The notes: generated by a model not told the origin, from the sequence alone. DNA of 64,000 nt from Psilocybe azurescens (GCA_023853785.1 JAJIRX010000668.1:372001-436000); one strand, 5' to 3'. Counted from the stretch's first letter, positions 11,271 through 23,286 are shown. Program-made: numbers and translations.

Positions 11271-13007
11271 TTAAGCCGGATATAGATCACTCTGCTCCCC
11301 AAACGCAATGCCCGAGCCAAAAGCCTGAGCATCCACATTCCGAAGCGTCATCTGGCCCCGGCGGATATCATCGTATAGCGCGATATTCTTATAGGAAGGA
11401 AAAACATAAAGGAAATGAAAAAGATCACTCACACATATTGTACCCAAGAATCTATTAAAAAGGTACGCATTAGATGATGGTATCGCATGAGTAAGCGTTG
11501 TAACATTTGGGCTAGTTATACATCGTCCTCATCCTCTTCGTCTGTCAGTTCTTCTCCTTGGCGCACTCCTTGATGTTTTTCATAACCATCGCGTCGTGCC
11601 CAGGAGAAACCGTCGGTGTATGGGTTGATGCGCAAGGGCACAAATAGCGTCAACCGAGAACTTCAGATTGTCATCAGAATACACATAGCACGGCAAAAGG
11701 ATATGAAGGACATACTATCCAGATTCTCCTAGGTTGAAAAAGAATGCCAGATTCTTCTTTTTCCTAAATAGTGATCCAATATCAAGACAACCTCTTGACT
11801 AGCAACCTGACATACGCACCCTAAATCGTAGGAATTGACGAAATCCTGATTCGGAGCAGAGTTAAACCTCTTTAATGAGTTGAATTAAATAATACTGACC
11901 TCGTTTCTAGCTTTGGCCTTCTTTCGATATTCATCGTGATCTTGGGCTTCGACAGTTGTTTCACCCCAGGAAATGCCATATAGGTGGTATGAGAGCATGA
12001 CCCCTACCGCAAAGCACAGGACAATGGAGAGAATGTAGATCATTGCAAACATTATTTCTGGAACATGGTGATCCCATTTCTGCGCCGCATTGTGAGATAA
12101 CGTCATATGTATGAGGGAGCAACGTACCTTGTATGTTACTCCAATTGAATCAAAGAACTTCCCATATCCCAAAAAACACAGGCAAAAAGTGGAAAGAACG
12201 AGGTAGGCCCTGCAAAAATTTACGTGGTGAGATTATAGTGTCTGGAACGAAAGGCAGAAATTGGAGTACATGAACAAGACAAAATGACGTTCGTTATGCA
12301 AGCCCACGCATTGATTTATCCCTAATGCAGCTCGTTACCATCAATTCGACATTTTTTTATGTGCAATATACTCACACTATATACCAGCGTAAATGAGAAT
12401 GAGGCGTGAACATAAATATTAGAGCTTACTGGGCAGTGGTGGTCATACTTTAGAACACATTTGTTACAAATTCGGCAGTGGTGCGCTCTCTTGGAGAATA
12501 ATGAGGGAAATACAGAGATAAAAAAGTGCACTCACTTCTGGACGCGTCTTCTTGCATTTCCAGCATTTGGTGTGGGAGGCCGGAGTAATTTTAACACCTT
12601 GTGTTGACCACCTAACACCTCCAGTTAGAACTCTCTGCTTCCCCTTCTTCGTGCCTTTCCGTGCCCATAGGATGCCTGTTCCGGGTTCCCTAGGTGGGTC
12701 ATCGACGAAACCTGGTGAAACAGTTACCACGTAGTAATAATGCGTAAGCAAATTCAATGCTATGAGGATGCATATAGGAATTGTGATTATTGGGTATGAG
12801 AGATCCGGTGCAATTACATCAACTAGGTTCGATTTTTAAGTTGAGTGAGTATTGAGAAAGAACTGAAAACTCACAAAAGCATACAACTCCCAGAGTTATT
12901 AAAATGACTGCGAGTCCGACAAAGTATGGCCCGGCTGCTCCTGTGATTACGTTTCCCCATCTTTCGAGCGTTTTAAAGCACTTGAAGACCGTCTTCGCGC
13001 ATATCAT
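11271..13007 (-). CDS. DHHC palmitoyltransferase
   Basis: Protein S-acyltransferase, an integral membrane enzyme of the endomembrane system that attaches palmitate to cysteines of target proteins. Start chosen at 13007 (MICAKTVFKCF). Helix 1 is GPYFVGLAVILITLGVVCF and helix 2 lies near 12790-12720 (ILIALNLLTHYYYVVTVSPG). The cysteine-rich catalytic domain follows: CWKCKKTRPE, then HHCRICNKCVLKYDHHCP with the DHHC motif, then INQCVGLHNERHFVLFM after an intron. Helices 3 and 4 (about 12270 and 12060-11970) end with MLSYHLYGISWGETT. The PaCCT-like NPYTDGFSW is near 11620, followed by an acidic run. A last exon (NIALYDDIRRGQMTLRN ... FGSGIAFGEQSDLYP) ends at 11271. Two joints are unclear: the Trp that normally follows DHHCP is absent at the splice near 12317, and the join around 11517-11400. 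Confidence 0.85.
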
Positions 13008-13581
13008 GACAGTTCGAGTATGAAAGGCCAAATGGCAGCAAATGGCTTGCCAGTGCAAACGACGGCTGGTAACTGGCCGCAGTGTTCAATTTGAATGACG
13101 AAGCATTGGCTCAGAGTGTCACTATCACAAAGCACGTGCCAAGAAGCCGTTGTTGTCACCCATCGTCACTGTCACCTCCGCGTCTGTCAAATGGTCCATG
13201 CATGTGTGTCCGAGTCGACCAAGAGTCGACAATGTTGCGTCCGCAATTTTTCTGGCGCCCTTGCCTTTCTAATACATAACTGGATCTTGCGTCAATCTTA
13301 TTAAATCATACGTGTAATTCTATCACTGGTCACTAGCATGGGGAACAGGCTGTCGTATGTAATAACGAAAAGTAAGCAATCTCCGTTTACGGTATTGGTA
13401 AAGATCCTTGATTAGTGAGCTTTAGTGAGATATACCAAGGCATTTGCAAAGCTAGACAGACCTCACTGTATCGACGATATAAAAACAGGATGAGACGCTT
13501 TATATCTAGCACAATAAACCATCCCAGTTTCATCTATCGAACATATACCTCGACTGAAATTCCAAGTGGCTTCAGAACAGA
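13008..13581. other. Divergent promoter region
   Basis: Spacer between two divergent genes (palmitoyltransferase on minus, GST on plus). It probably carries both promoters. A TATA-like TATAAAAACAGG lies near 13480, about 100 bases before the GST start. Nothing else recognised. Confidence 0.45.
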
Positions 13582-14500
13582 ATGGTTCTAATACTTTATG
13601 GCGTCACAGATGCAACTTGCACCCGTCGCGTCGGAACCGTCCTCCATGAAAAAGGCGTCCAGTTTGTTCTCAAGCCAGTAAAGTGGCTAGAATCAGAGCA
13701 CAAAACGCCGGAATATCTTGAGAAACAACCATTTGGCCAGGTTCCCTATATTGTCAGTGCATTTCCTGTTGAAAAAAGGTACCATCTAATCTAATCTGAA
13801 AACTTGAAACCCATTTAGGATGATGACGGATTCATTCTCTACGAAAGCAGAGCAATCTGCCACTATATCGCCACTAAATACGCACATCAAGGAACTCCTG
13901 AGCTCGTCCCCACAGATCTTAGAGCCAACGCTCTTTTTCAATAGGCAGTCTCGATTGAAACGTCCAACTTCAGTGAATACGCCGAAAAATTCGTAGGTGA
14001 AAAGGTCTTCAAGCCGTACGTGCTCTAACATAAAGTCACACCCTCGAGTCATATATACTGATAGACATATCTCCTTCAGTCAAAAAGGTCTTGTTCCCGA
14101 TGAAGAACGCACCAACATCCTCTTTGCTACTCTCGGGGCCAAGTTGGACGTTTACGACAAAATTCTAAGCAAACAAAAATATCTTGCCGGTGACGTGAGC
14201 TATACATTGATACACCAATTACGATTGGGACTGTTCTAATTTATTCCGGCCAATTTAGTCCATCACTCTCGCCGACTTATACCACCTCCCTTACGGAACA
14301 TTGCTCACGGAGAAAGGCGCTCCTGGATTCCTCGAGGCGGAGTCGAGACCAAATGTTGCCAGGTATGCAGGGATAAATTCTGGAGCCTCGCAGATCAAGA
14401 CCTTTACTGACGTCGTTGGATTATGTATAGGTGGTGGAGGGATATAACGTCCCGCCCTTCTTGGCAAGCAGTCAAAGACGGTGTTCAATCGTCCTACTAG
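13582..14500 (+). CDS. Phi-type glutathione S-transferase with in-frame stop
   Basis: GST, a cytosolic enzyme that conjugates glutathione to electrophiles. The thioredoxin-like domain reads MVLILYGVTDATCTRRVGTV and, further on, SEHKTPEYLEKQPFGQVPYI, with the cis-Pro region QVPY. The first intron begins at GTCAGT near 13753, and the next exon opens DDDGFILYESRAICHYIATK. The helical domain follows (AKLDVYDKILSKQKYLAGD; ITLADLYHLPYG; RPNVARWW...ITSRPSWQAVKDG). Three more introns are visible near 14015, 14194 and 14362. Every exon joins in frame except for one TAG at 13942-13944, where the family has Gln or Glu (ALFEQA). That is a single C-to-T change from CAG. The rest is well preserved, so this is either a very recent pseudogene, a null allele or an error. 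Related to the intact copy at 25125-25987. Confidence 0.85.
13942..13944 (+). other. Premature stop in the GST reading frame
   Basis: The codons read GCT CTT TTT CAA TAG GCA GTC. The intact paralogue has Phe-Glu-Gln-Ala-Ala at this place, so TAG most simply replaces CAG. The change is a substitution, unlike the one-base losses seen in other genes of the window. Confidence 0.8.
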
Positions 14501-15070
14501 TCGACGCTTAATAACATCCCAAATGAAAATCGGTGCTTAGAGGATAAGAGTACAAAATTGCAGTCTGTACCGATGATTCTTGTTAGAGAATGTAGCCGTT
14601 CACATCAGTGGTTGTCGTGGTTGTCGTTTAGTCGCAAAATGCTGCTGTGGATGATAATGCTGAACCTTACATACATTGATCCGCGCAAAGATCCCTAAAG
14701 TGGCGCTTATAAAAATCGGAGTTTGCCGTCCAATTGAAGGCACTACACTGAGCGCCTAAAGCTTGGGTGGCTTGCTCTTGCTGATAGGTAGACAGGCAAG
14801 GATGGCCAATCTGCTGCGCAAAACATGATACTCGAGCTATTCCATAGAAACAGGCAAAGTAGAAAAGATCTATTTGCGTTTATTAGATACTACTTATGTT
14901 TGTACATATAAAAAAGATCGACGACGCAGGCCTAACCCCAGCACCCAACATCAAGCTACAAAAGGTGGGTATTATGGACAGATATACAAGAGTAAAGACT
15001 AGAGGTTCTACATTGGTCTGTCATGAAGCGAATTGTTTGAAGGAAGTTTGAGTTATTAAGGTCTGCGTCG
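14501..15070. other. Convergent intergenic region
   Basis: Lies between the 3' ends of the GST gene (+) and the HNH-like gene (-). No coding or structured feature is supported. Confidence 0.5.
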
Positions 15071-16315
15071 TTAGGAGGTGGTGGGACTGGGAGGCGAACT
15101 TGAGCAGCCCTTAGCCCAGCTCGAAATGGCATCGTTCGTCCAGACCTCGCCAGGCGTATCGTCCTTAGACTCGGCGGAGTCGTCTTTGGACACCTTTCTC
15201 TGCTTTTCCCTGCGCTGGCCATCACATGGCGACTCGTCGCGTCCGTCTTCTGTCCGTCGCTTGTTGGGACGCGATTCTGGGGGACGAGGCGGTGGAGGGA
15301 GGACGTATGGAGGATACCAGATTCTCTGTGGTGCAGTGCACACGCTGTCTCCGTCAGAGGGCTCGTAGTCCAGGCTCTCTGAGCCCTCGCCATCTCCGTC
15401 GGAATCATCATCCCCGGGAGAGGGAAGGACAATAAATGTGAGGTCGGTCTTTGACTTCGACGAGAATTTGTACCATCCTGTGAATAGAAAAGAGGCCTTT
15501 CGAGCAACGGGATTAGCGCGCAAGAGCCCGCTGATGTATGAATCGTCACGTTGACGTATCCAAAGCTCGCGTGAAAGGTGAGCCAGTACGAACTTGGGGT
15601 CGACGTGCGACGTCACAGTGGGAAGGGTGGTGAAAGGGAAAATGTGTGTGGTGAACGCAGCCCTGCCTGTCTCGTCTTCGCTTTGGCGCGTAATACCATA
15701 CTTCGACATTTCATCAGAAAGCGGTAGAAGGGTATATCGATAGGTGGGTCCCTGAGAGACAAAAAGCGCCTTATTGTCAGAGATATATCACGAACGGAGT
15801 AGAAACGTTAACATACCTCGAGTTCAGGAAGTTCACCACGCTTTTTGGCGACCCCCAGAACGGAGGTATAGCCTTTGTGAAGAACTGGTCAACGACATGT
15901 TCTTCAGGGCAAAGAGCCCATTTCCCGGACATGTATAGGGAGCGTATAGACGTCCCAACTTGAATAGAGTTCAGGCGGTTGTCAGATGCGTGAGCTAGTG
16001 GTGCCAAAGCGTTGTAAAAAAAAAACTCATGAAAGAAGATATTACGACGGGTGTCCAAGTTGAGTGAGCCTTCGCGCATACCCCAACTCCACTAAAGGGC
16101 ACGCATCTACGAGAGTTTTTAAACATGTGACGAAAAGATTCAACATCTGTGCCACCAACTACTGTCAAGTATCCCGAGTTTTCGCGCGAGAAAACATGTG
16201 TGAGTTCTACAGCGCGCTCCTTAGGACAGTTCTCGATGAGGCAGCGTTGCAAATTTGGGTCAACATCCTCTGCCCGCTGCCTTGACGCGTCGGATACAGG
16301 GAGGATTTTGCGCAT
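15071..16315 (-). CDS. HNH-nuclease-like basidiomycete protein
   Basis: Spliced gene on the minus strand. The front exon reads RCLIENCPKERAVELTHVFS (about 16240-16180), which resembles the Cys plus conserved-His core of the HNH_2-type domain common in Agaricomycetes (C-x-x-x-x...E..H). It continues WSWGMREGSLNLDTRRNIFF (about 16095-16030), matching the N-D-T-R-N block of that family. A middle exon (about 16020-15815) carries SGKWALCPEEHVVDQFF. The last exon (15735-15071) begins TYRYTLLPLSDEMSKYGITR and ends in a disordered acidic/Pro-rich tail with SPPSPTTS. Start taken at 16315 (MRKILPVSDASRQ), but upstream coding is possible, including a small open frame at 16806-16603. Whether the nuclease is active cannot be told from the sequence. 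In basidiomycetes these proteins are mostly uncharacterised. Confidence 0.55.
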
Positions 16316-16869
16316 TACAGTTTTGGGATGGTGGTGGAAAGGAAACAAGAGGGCCAAAGATCTCGGGACACAGACCCTACAAGTGTCCTTTGCCACTACG
16401 GATACCAATAAGGGGTGGGCGCATCGAAGCGTTGGACAAGATATTGCATCCTATTGCATCCTAGAGATTTCATTTGCCCGTGTTTGGCAACTACACGAAC
16501 CTATTCTCAATGTCTACAGTTTGTGGTTACTTTCGATGTCATGGTGAGACAACTGGATTGAACTCTCGCTCCATTTGCGAAGGTACATATATGAGCGACT
16601 CTCTACCGACCGCCCGGTGCCCACGCACGAAATCTCCCTCGAAACTGCTTCACAAAGGATGGGCCGTACTCCCCACCTCCCTCACCACTACTCGAGTACC
16701 CGACAGCTTCATCTCTGCTTCCTTCCTCAGGCTCTGAACACCCTTGGCAGTGTTCAATCATACTTGGTGGACTGGGAGGTTCTGATCCGAGCGAATTGAG
16801 CGCCACACATTCACGTTCGTCGCAGTAGCATAGAATGGCAATGATATACTTTCTTCACAATCTCAACCA
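16316..16869. other. Short intergenic, possible small exon
   Basis: Between the HNH-like gene and the 3' end of ORC1, both on minus. An open minus-strand frame at 16806-16603 (LGSEPPSPPSMIEHCQGCSE...) has coding-like composition. It might be a first exon of the HNH-like gene, but I cannot connect it. Confidence 0.3.
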
Positions 16870-19800
16870 CTAGCTGAAAATATTCTTCCATCGTTGTCCT
16901 CCAACTTCGCCCAAGATTCTCTCAACTTCACTCTGCTCGATATTGAGAACCATCCTCCTCTCACCCTTACGAGCGACCGCCACTCCTTCTTCCACCAGAA
17001 TCGCACGAGAAGCAACGAGGGAGTCCATCACCATCACCAGCTCTGCTGGAGTGGGCTTCCGCTTTGGGTCATCCTCTGAAGTCAGAACATCCATATAAAT
17101 AAGATGTTGGTGGTGAACCTAAAGATCGGACTGCCTTTGAGCGAAGGCGAACAGGCAAGGAATGAATATAGATTTACCTCGCTCAATTTGATTTCTTCTA
17201 CGCCTTCCCGCTTGACACATTTGATTAGGGAAGCTAACATAAGGCGTTCGTGGAAGCTGAGATCTCGGAGATACGCTGCAGTTGGACTGTTCTGAAGTGT
17301 CTGAATAACTTCTTTGACTTGAGGCACTTTGACTGTGCCCTTCGTGGGCTTTACCAGCTCTGCGGCTCGTCTGAAATCCAAAAATCAATCGCCATACAGG
17401 AAAGGGATTGCACGTATAAATCTCACCGACAAATGTCCAAAATACGCCTCGCGTCTCCCGTTATGCGACTAACTGTCATAGAGGCAAACCTGATAGCATC
17501 TAGAGAGATAACCTCTTGCGATGCGCCTTCCTCCTCTTCTAAGCCATCTTTCGCACTAGCCAACCGCGCTTCCACAATCTCGATAAGTTGTTCTCGTGTA
17601 TACGGCTGGAAGTTGATACGGGTCATCCCTGTGTGACTGGGGTCAGCAAAATGGTGTATTTAGATTGATAACGAGACGGACCTAGTCGACTTCTTACTCT
17701 ACCTGTCATGACTCTTTCGGGGAGATCCATAGTGTTCGCAACAGCAATAACAACAAGCTTGCTGCCCGCCATCGTAGGCCAGTTGAAGAAGTTATACACG
17801 ACGTCCTGTTTCGGCGTCACCAACTGGTCCAATTCGTCCATTAGAACAACGCTAAAATTGGGTATTTATTAATTAATGGCCGAAGCCGATGACAAGACAA
17901 GGAAGAGCATACCAAGCATGACCACCTGGTCCACGATTTCCTGTGGCGAAATACCGCGAGAGAGTTTTCAAAGATTCTTTCGAGGAAAGGCGGAGATGGC
18001 CATCTTTCTTGACGTCATGCCCAGATATCCCTTCCCATAGCAGGTTATAGGCAGCAGAGGGCTCAGGGATTTTCAGCCCGTTGATCTCCACATATGTAAA
18101 AGGATTGATCTCCTGCATATTGAACCACTTGAGAGAGAATCAACAAAGGGTTTGAGAAAGATAAACTTACGCTACTTTCTGCCATTCGTTTTAGCTCTTT
18201 CACCACCGTATGCACCGTTGCTGTTTTGCCCGTTCCGGGAACGCCTGAGATATCTAGGCACACATGGGTTAGCGAATGACTCCTTCAAGAAAGAATTGGG
18301 TACATACATATACAGCCTCCACTACCCTCTTCCAACAGCTGGGAGACATTTCTCATTACCTCGTCGTACTCACCATCACGGCATGGCAAGATGTCTGGTC
18401 TGCTTCCAACATGCAGCGCATGCATAGAGCGTAGCCAGGGATCCTTTGGGAGATGCGCCATGCTCGCCTGGAATGTGAGCGATGGCTCGGGGAAACGGAA
18501 GGTTAATGTGGCTTTCCGCTTGCGAGGGGATTCATTAACACTCTTGTTCCTTCGGGCCAACGCGGCCTTGGAATGTGGAGTTGGTTGGACGAATGTCTTG
18601 TTGCGTTTATTTCTGCGAGGAGTGGCTAGTACGGCTCCTTTACGTTTCTTGGAAGGAGTTCGGGGTTCTCCCAAGGTATCTAACTCATCATCATCTTCAT
18701 AGTCCTGCTCATCGTGTTCTTCTTCGGCCTCGCTTTGGTCTTCGTCACCAACCTTCTCGTCCTCCGAGTCAAATTCTTCGTCTTTATTGTCATACTGATC
18801 GGATGCGCCATCGTCCGACTCGGACACGTCGCTGCTATCATCCTCTTGACGATATTTTGCAGTGCCGGGTTTGGGTTTGGGTTTGGGTTTGGGTTTGGAT
18901 GCAGATGTACCTGAAGGTGCCTTAGGACCCCGACCCCCTTCGACGTCCCATATATCCCCTTCTCCCCAGTTGTACGCGTCGCTCTTTCCAGAACTGGGGC
19001 CTGACTCGTCTTTGGGAGGGTTTGACCTTGTTAGCGTAGTACGTCGATGTCGATCATAGTCGAGCGCGTAGAACAGGCCACGCCGAGAGTCTACTGCATA
19101 TCGACAGTAGAACCGTTTGGCCGGGTCTTCCTTGAAGCTGTCATCCTCCGCGTCTTCTTCCTCGGAGTCCTCCACTTCCTCGTCGCTTGGTGTTGAGAAC
19201 CGAGTAGACTTCTTGAGGGGTGAGCGGGGTTGTCGTTTGTCGGGAACATACATCCATTTCGATTTCTCTTTGGGGACTGCGCCAGGCGATGACGACACAG
19301 AGCATCGAGACAGGATGACACCAGGTGTAAGGGTAACTCTCGTCGATAAAGAGTAGTAGATTTCATTCTGCAATTGATATCAGGTTATTCTCATCAAAGA
19401 TCAAGATGAAGTAGCACGAACCTCTTCGTGATCTCGTTTTGCTCGAATGCTAGCCATTTCCGAAGGACGAAGGAACCAGTGAACACGAACGCGCATCTTG
19501 GTAGGCTTCAGGTCTACAGCATTGCCTTTCTTTCGCGTTTGCCACATAGAAACGATGACTCCAATACTGGGAGGACGCTTGGTGAGATAGAGCGTGTCGG
19601 TTTCAACCATCACGGCGTCGCCAACATGATAGGTCTGAACTTCTATCGTCCCAGTTGCTATTCGCCTTGACCCGCCTTTGAAGCTGGTTACTTTTCGCTT
19701 CATTCTGAACGCGTCGAAGAAGACACTCTCTTCCTCATCTTCGTTATCCTCCTCTTCACTTTCATCTCTGATCCGTTCTTCTTGTTCCTCTGGTAGTAAA

Positions 19801-19946
19801 TCGATTGTCGGATTTAGCTTTCGCACGTATATGGGCTCGCCGATCCAGCAACATTCTTGGATATTCTTGTCTGTATGTTTGGCGGAAGGAGTGGCTGTTG
19901 GCTGAAATCTCTGCGAGCGTCGCGTTGGAGTTTGTGGTAGAGACAT
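16870..19946 (-). CDS. ORC1: Origin recognition complex subunit 1
   Basis: Largest ORC subunit, an AAA+ ATPase that with ORC2-6 binds replication origins and loads MCM with Cdc6. Start at 19946 ([16 protein letters not shown]). The N-terminal half holds a BAH domain (about residues 60-230, with [13 protein letters not shown] and [12 protein letters not shown]) that reads nucleosomes. A long acidic/basic disordered linker follows, with a KPKPKPKP run. The AAA+ module contains Walker [11 protein letters not shown] (about 18240), Walker [11 protein letters not shown] (about 17845), sensor-1 [13 protein letters not shown] (about 17745-17705) and sensor-2 [12 protein letters not shown] (about 17440). 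The winged-helix C-terminus ([55 protein letters not shown]) ends at 16870. Introns lie near 19375-19420, 18250-18305, 18120-18170, 17850-17915, 17640-17700, 17370-17425 and 17090-17185. All reading frames join cleanly. Confidence 0.95.
18866..18898 (+). repeat. Hexanucleotide (GGGTTT)n tract inside ORC1
   Basis: About five units of GGGTTT on the plus strand. On the coding strand (minus) they read as alternating Lys-Pro in the disordered ORC1 linker. The unit is close to but not the same as the fungal telomere repeat TTAGGG. Confidence 0.9.
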
Positions 19947-21894
19947 TGGTGACAGATAACCAAACGCGAAACCGTTGAAGACAGAAAGAGTTGGCAGTTT
20001 GAACTTCCAATATGGCGTGACTCACGCGCGTGGCCCCGTGGCCACGCGATGTGACAGTCGCGTCGTGTCGCGTCATTAAAAATTTGAATTCCCATCATTT
20101 CTCAGTTTGTTTTCACTGCCATTTTTAGTTGGTACTAGGTGTTATACATTCCAACATAGACAACAGAACAAAAAAAAAACATTGCATAACTCTTATTCTA
20201 ATAATCTAATAACTTGAGGCACCTCGCCGCATTACCGGGTTCGTGTCCAGGCATCGTTCTCTACCGATAACAACCACTGTAATATCTAACATATTGTGTA
20301 CCTATGTTTTCCCCTTTTCTCGACAGGCTCACGACTCGAAACCTAGCAGTTTGTTTCACGACGTCTAACGCTCTCTCTTTTTCCAAGAAATGTTATCACA
20401 AAATTCAGAAATTGAACTTGATCAGCGCATAGAACCCAAATATTTCAATGCCCCAATAACCAGTACAATCGGCGGGTACATGTCACACATAAATTTGCGC
20501 ACAAATGGGCACACTACAGGGAACCTCCTATACCTTGGACAACAACTTTACTGAGCAGAGTCTGTCAGACATACTGGGCCAGTCGTGCTGTACCCCGGGT
20601 TCGACGTTTTCTGTATCGATTATCGTTTTTTGTGACAACCCCCACCTAACCCACACTTGCTAACAGTAACTCTCTGGGTATATCGGAACTGCCTTCGGTT
20701 AGACTATGATTTTATTACTACTTATGTTCATCCACTATATTAGCCAACTCCAGTCTCATCTCAAAACCTTTGTCCTTGGATAAGTCTGGCCAAACTACCA
20801 CTGAGCTTTGATTGTGAATCCCCTTTACTTATCTACAATGTCCGCGGTGCCTCTTTCAGAAAAAAAGCTCGACCTTTCCAGGAAAATCGGTACACCTGGG
20901 GTGGCCTAGACCGTTTCCAGTCGATTCAATCACCTGGACATTGAATGCGGCAGAGAGACAACCATCGGCGAACTAAAACTCAAATTTCTCCGACTCTTGT
21001 AATTTTAACTGTACACAATGCTAGCACAGACTGCACAGTGAATCAACTTCAATTTCTATGTACAATGTAGGTTTATTTGCTTCGAGAGCTAAGAGGAATT
21101 ATGAGGCTTCGGCTTGGTTTATCCTTGAAAGCACTTCCGAGCGGCAAGCGGGTACGTTCATATTATCGTGATCGTATGTACATCACATAATATCTATGTC
21201 TGTCTGGGAGACTACGCTCCTTGATCCCAAAAATAGTACTCAAATCAAAGGTTTGGAAATTCCTAAACAACATTGCCTGATGAATGGCTCAAAGAAGAGT
21301 TCTGGGATCGTCTTTCGTGCGCCACGCCGAATACCTGAGTCCCGACTAGCGCGCTCCCTGTCGGACTGCAGAGGGGCTGAGTCCGTCAAAGGCGCCACGA
21401 TGGACTACTGGGGTTACAGTACTCACGTGTTTGCTCTATTTATTTACGAAAGGTCAGGATAACACTTGCTCTACACAGTTTGAAACTTCCATATAAATTA
21501 TTAATGCATCGGGTTTCAGTCTAGGCTTGCATTCTTTGGCCAAATCGCACTATACACCCACTGTGTTGGACACCGGACATCTAATCTAAAAGAAGTACGC
21601 CGAGGATCTCGACTCCAAGCAATTGCAATGCATGGACTGCTTTATCAGTTTCTGATGACAAGTAAAAAAGGTGGAATACCAACCCCAAAACCATTCCGGT
21701 GAGCAAATGGTGCATGATACTCACGGATAAGACCCGACGCACGCACGATTCCATCTGGGGGACTCTGTGTACCCTATCTACTCTACATTCTGCTCTCGCC
21801 TATCTGACGTAACTGGAAATCCTTACTTGCTGTAGGTATAAGAACAGTTGCGGCCGGTCGGTAGCAATGCAATTTATCACTGAAGCGCATCACC
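19947..21894. other. Intergenic
   Basis: Nearly 2 kb without a supported gene. It should contain the divergent promoters of ORC1 (minus) and of the dioxygenase gene (plus). Open frames such as 21196-21462 are short and without resemblance to any family I know. Confidence 0.5.
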
Positions 21895-23286
21895 ATGACC
21901 AACACGCTAGAACAGCTTAAGTCATTCATCCCAGTCGCCCCAGTCTTTGATGTGGACCAACGTACAGGGTTTATGGCCCCAGAGCCTCCTATACCCCGTC
22001 TACCGGATGTATGGGAAGCCTGGGAGGCCACCCTCGATGCTGCTATAGAAGCAAAGCTTCTGTTAGGAGATAAAATCGGGTTAACGGAGTCGGAAGCCAC
22101 TGTATCGAGGCAATGGAGACATGGCGTTCGCGAGGTGCGCACACCATAAATAATGTCTCTGTCGGATCATGTTAAAATGATCCAAACGGGCGATTGCAGT
22201 TACCTGTGCTCTCTACCAAAGGTCTCCATGACTCTGCTGTTCTCCTTCGCCGTGCGCATCTTGTGCTTGCGTACACTTTGCACTTCTATGTCCAAAGCCT
22301 TCCGCCTTCGGAGGAAGTGTTGATACCGAATCGATAGGGGTGCCGCTCCTTGAGGTCTCCTTGAAGCTAGATATCCCCCTCTCCTTACCTTTTCCGACAC
22401 AGTTCTCTATAATTGGGATTTTCGACCGGGTGAAAAATGCGAAGATTCCGTACCCACCCCTGATAACATCCGTACACAAACGATGTTCACCAATCTCATC
22501 GACGAAGAAGAGTTTTATCTCTGTTCCGCGCGCATCGAGCTTCGCGGAGTTGAGATCTTAGAGCTCATGCGAGTGACGATGGACGAGACGTTTGTCGGGG
22601 ACGCCATTGCGGTCTCGCGGATCAAAGAATATCTGCGTGCTATCGCGGGAGTCATTGGAGACCTCAAAGAATTGCTGCTAAGTGTCAAGAAGGCGTGCGA
22701 TCCAGACACGTATTACAACGAAGTGCGCCCATGGTTCAGAGGTGAAGACTCTGCCGAGACCACGAAGAAATGGGTTTTTGAAGGGCTAGACAAGCACCGA
22801 CATCTCCGTCTTCCCACCGAACTTTCAGGGCCGAGCGCAGGCCAAAGTTCTATGGTACACGTCCTGGATGTATTCCTGGGGGTAGACCACCAAGCCACAT
22901 CTCCTGGGAGGCCGTCTTTCATGTCTCGCATGCAATCATATATGCCACGAAATCATAGACTTTTCCTCGACCATCTGAAAGCGAATCCTCGCCCTCTACG
23001 GGCGTTTGTAGTAGACGCAAATGATGCGGAGTTGCTGTCCGCCTACAATCAGGCCATCATGTCGTTGAAGGAGTTTAGGGATGCGCACATGATTATCGCC
23101 ACGCTGTACATTTTAGGGCCAGCTAGGCGTGTGTTCAAATTGGCGAACGACATCGCGGAGCACAATTCCAACGGTACCTCGACACCCTCTACAATATGGA
23201 AGCCAGTAAAAGGAACCGGAGGTACCGAATTGGTGAAGTTTTTGAAGGATACTCGTACTCGTACCAGTGATACCCTGATACCCTAG
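21895..23286 (+). CDS. Indoleamine 2,3-dioxygenase
   Basis: Heme enzyme that opens the indole ring of L-tryptophan to N-formylkynurenine, the first step of the kynurenine route to NAD (yeast counterpart BNA2). Exon 1 is 21895-22134 and the intron GTGCGC...TTGCAG is 22135-22199. Family blocks in order: RAHLVLAYTLHFYVQSLPPS (from about 22248), VPLLEVSLKLDIP, SDTVLYNWDFRPGEKCEDS, FYLCSARIELRGVEIL, HVLDVFLGVDH, and the heme-ligand block KEFRDAHMIIATLYI (about 23071-23115, His being the proximal ligand). GTGGTELVKFLKDTR lies near the C-terminus. These blocks sit in three different frames. One base seems missing at about 22332-22337 and another in the C5 run 22375-22379. Apart from that the protein is full-length (about 440 residues) and conserved. 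The two losses would make it non-functional if real. Confidence 0.88.

Noticed and set aside
18866..18898. True telomere or interstitial telomere repeat
   Set aside because: The unit is TTTGGG and not TTAGGG, it is in frame within ORC1 and encodes Lys-Pro.
18391..19366. Plus-strand open frames over ORC1
   Set aside because: ORC1 on the minus strand has clear domains and splice sites; these are shadows of its acidic linker.
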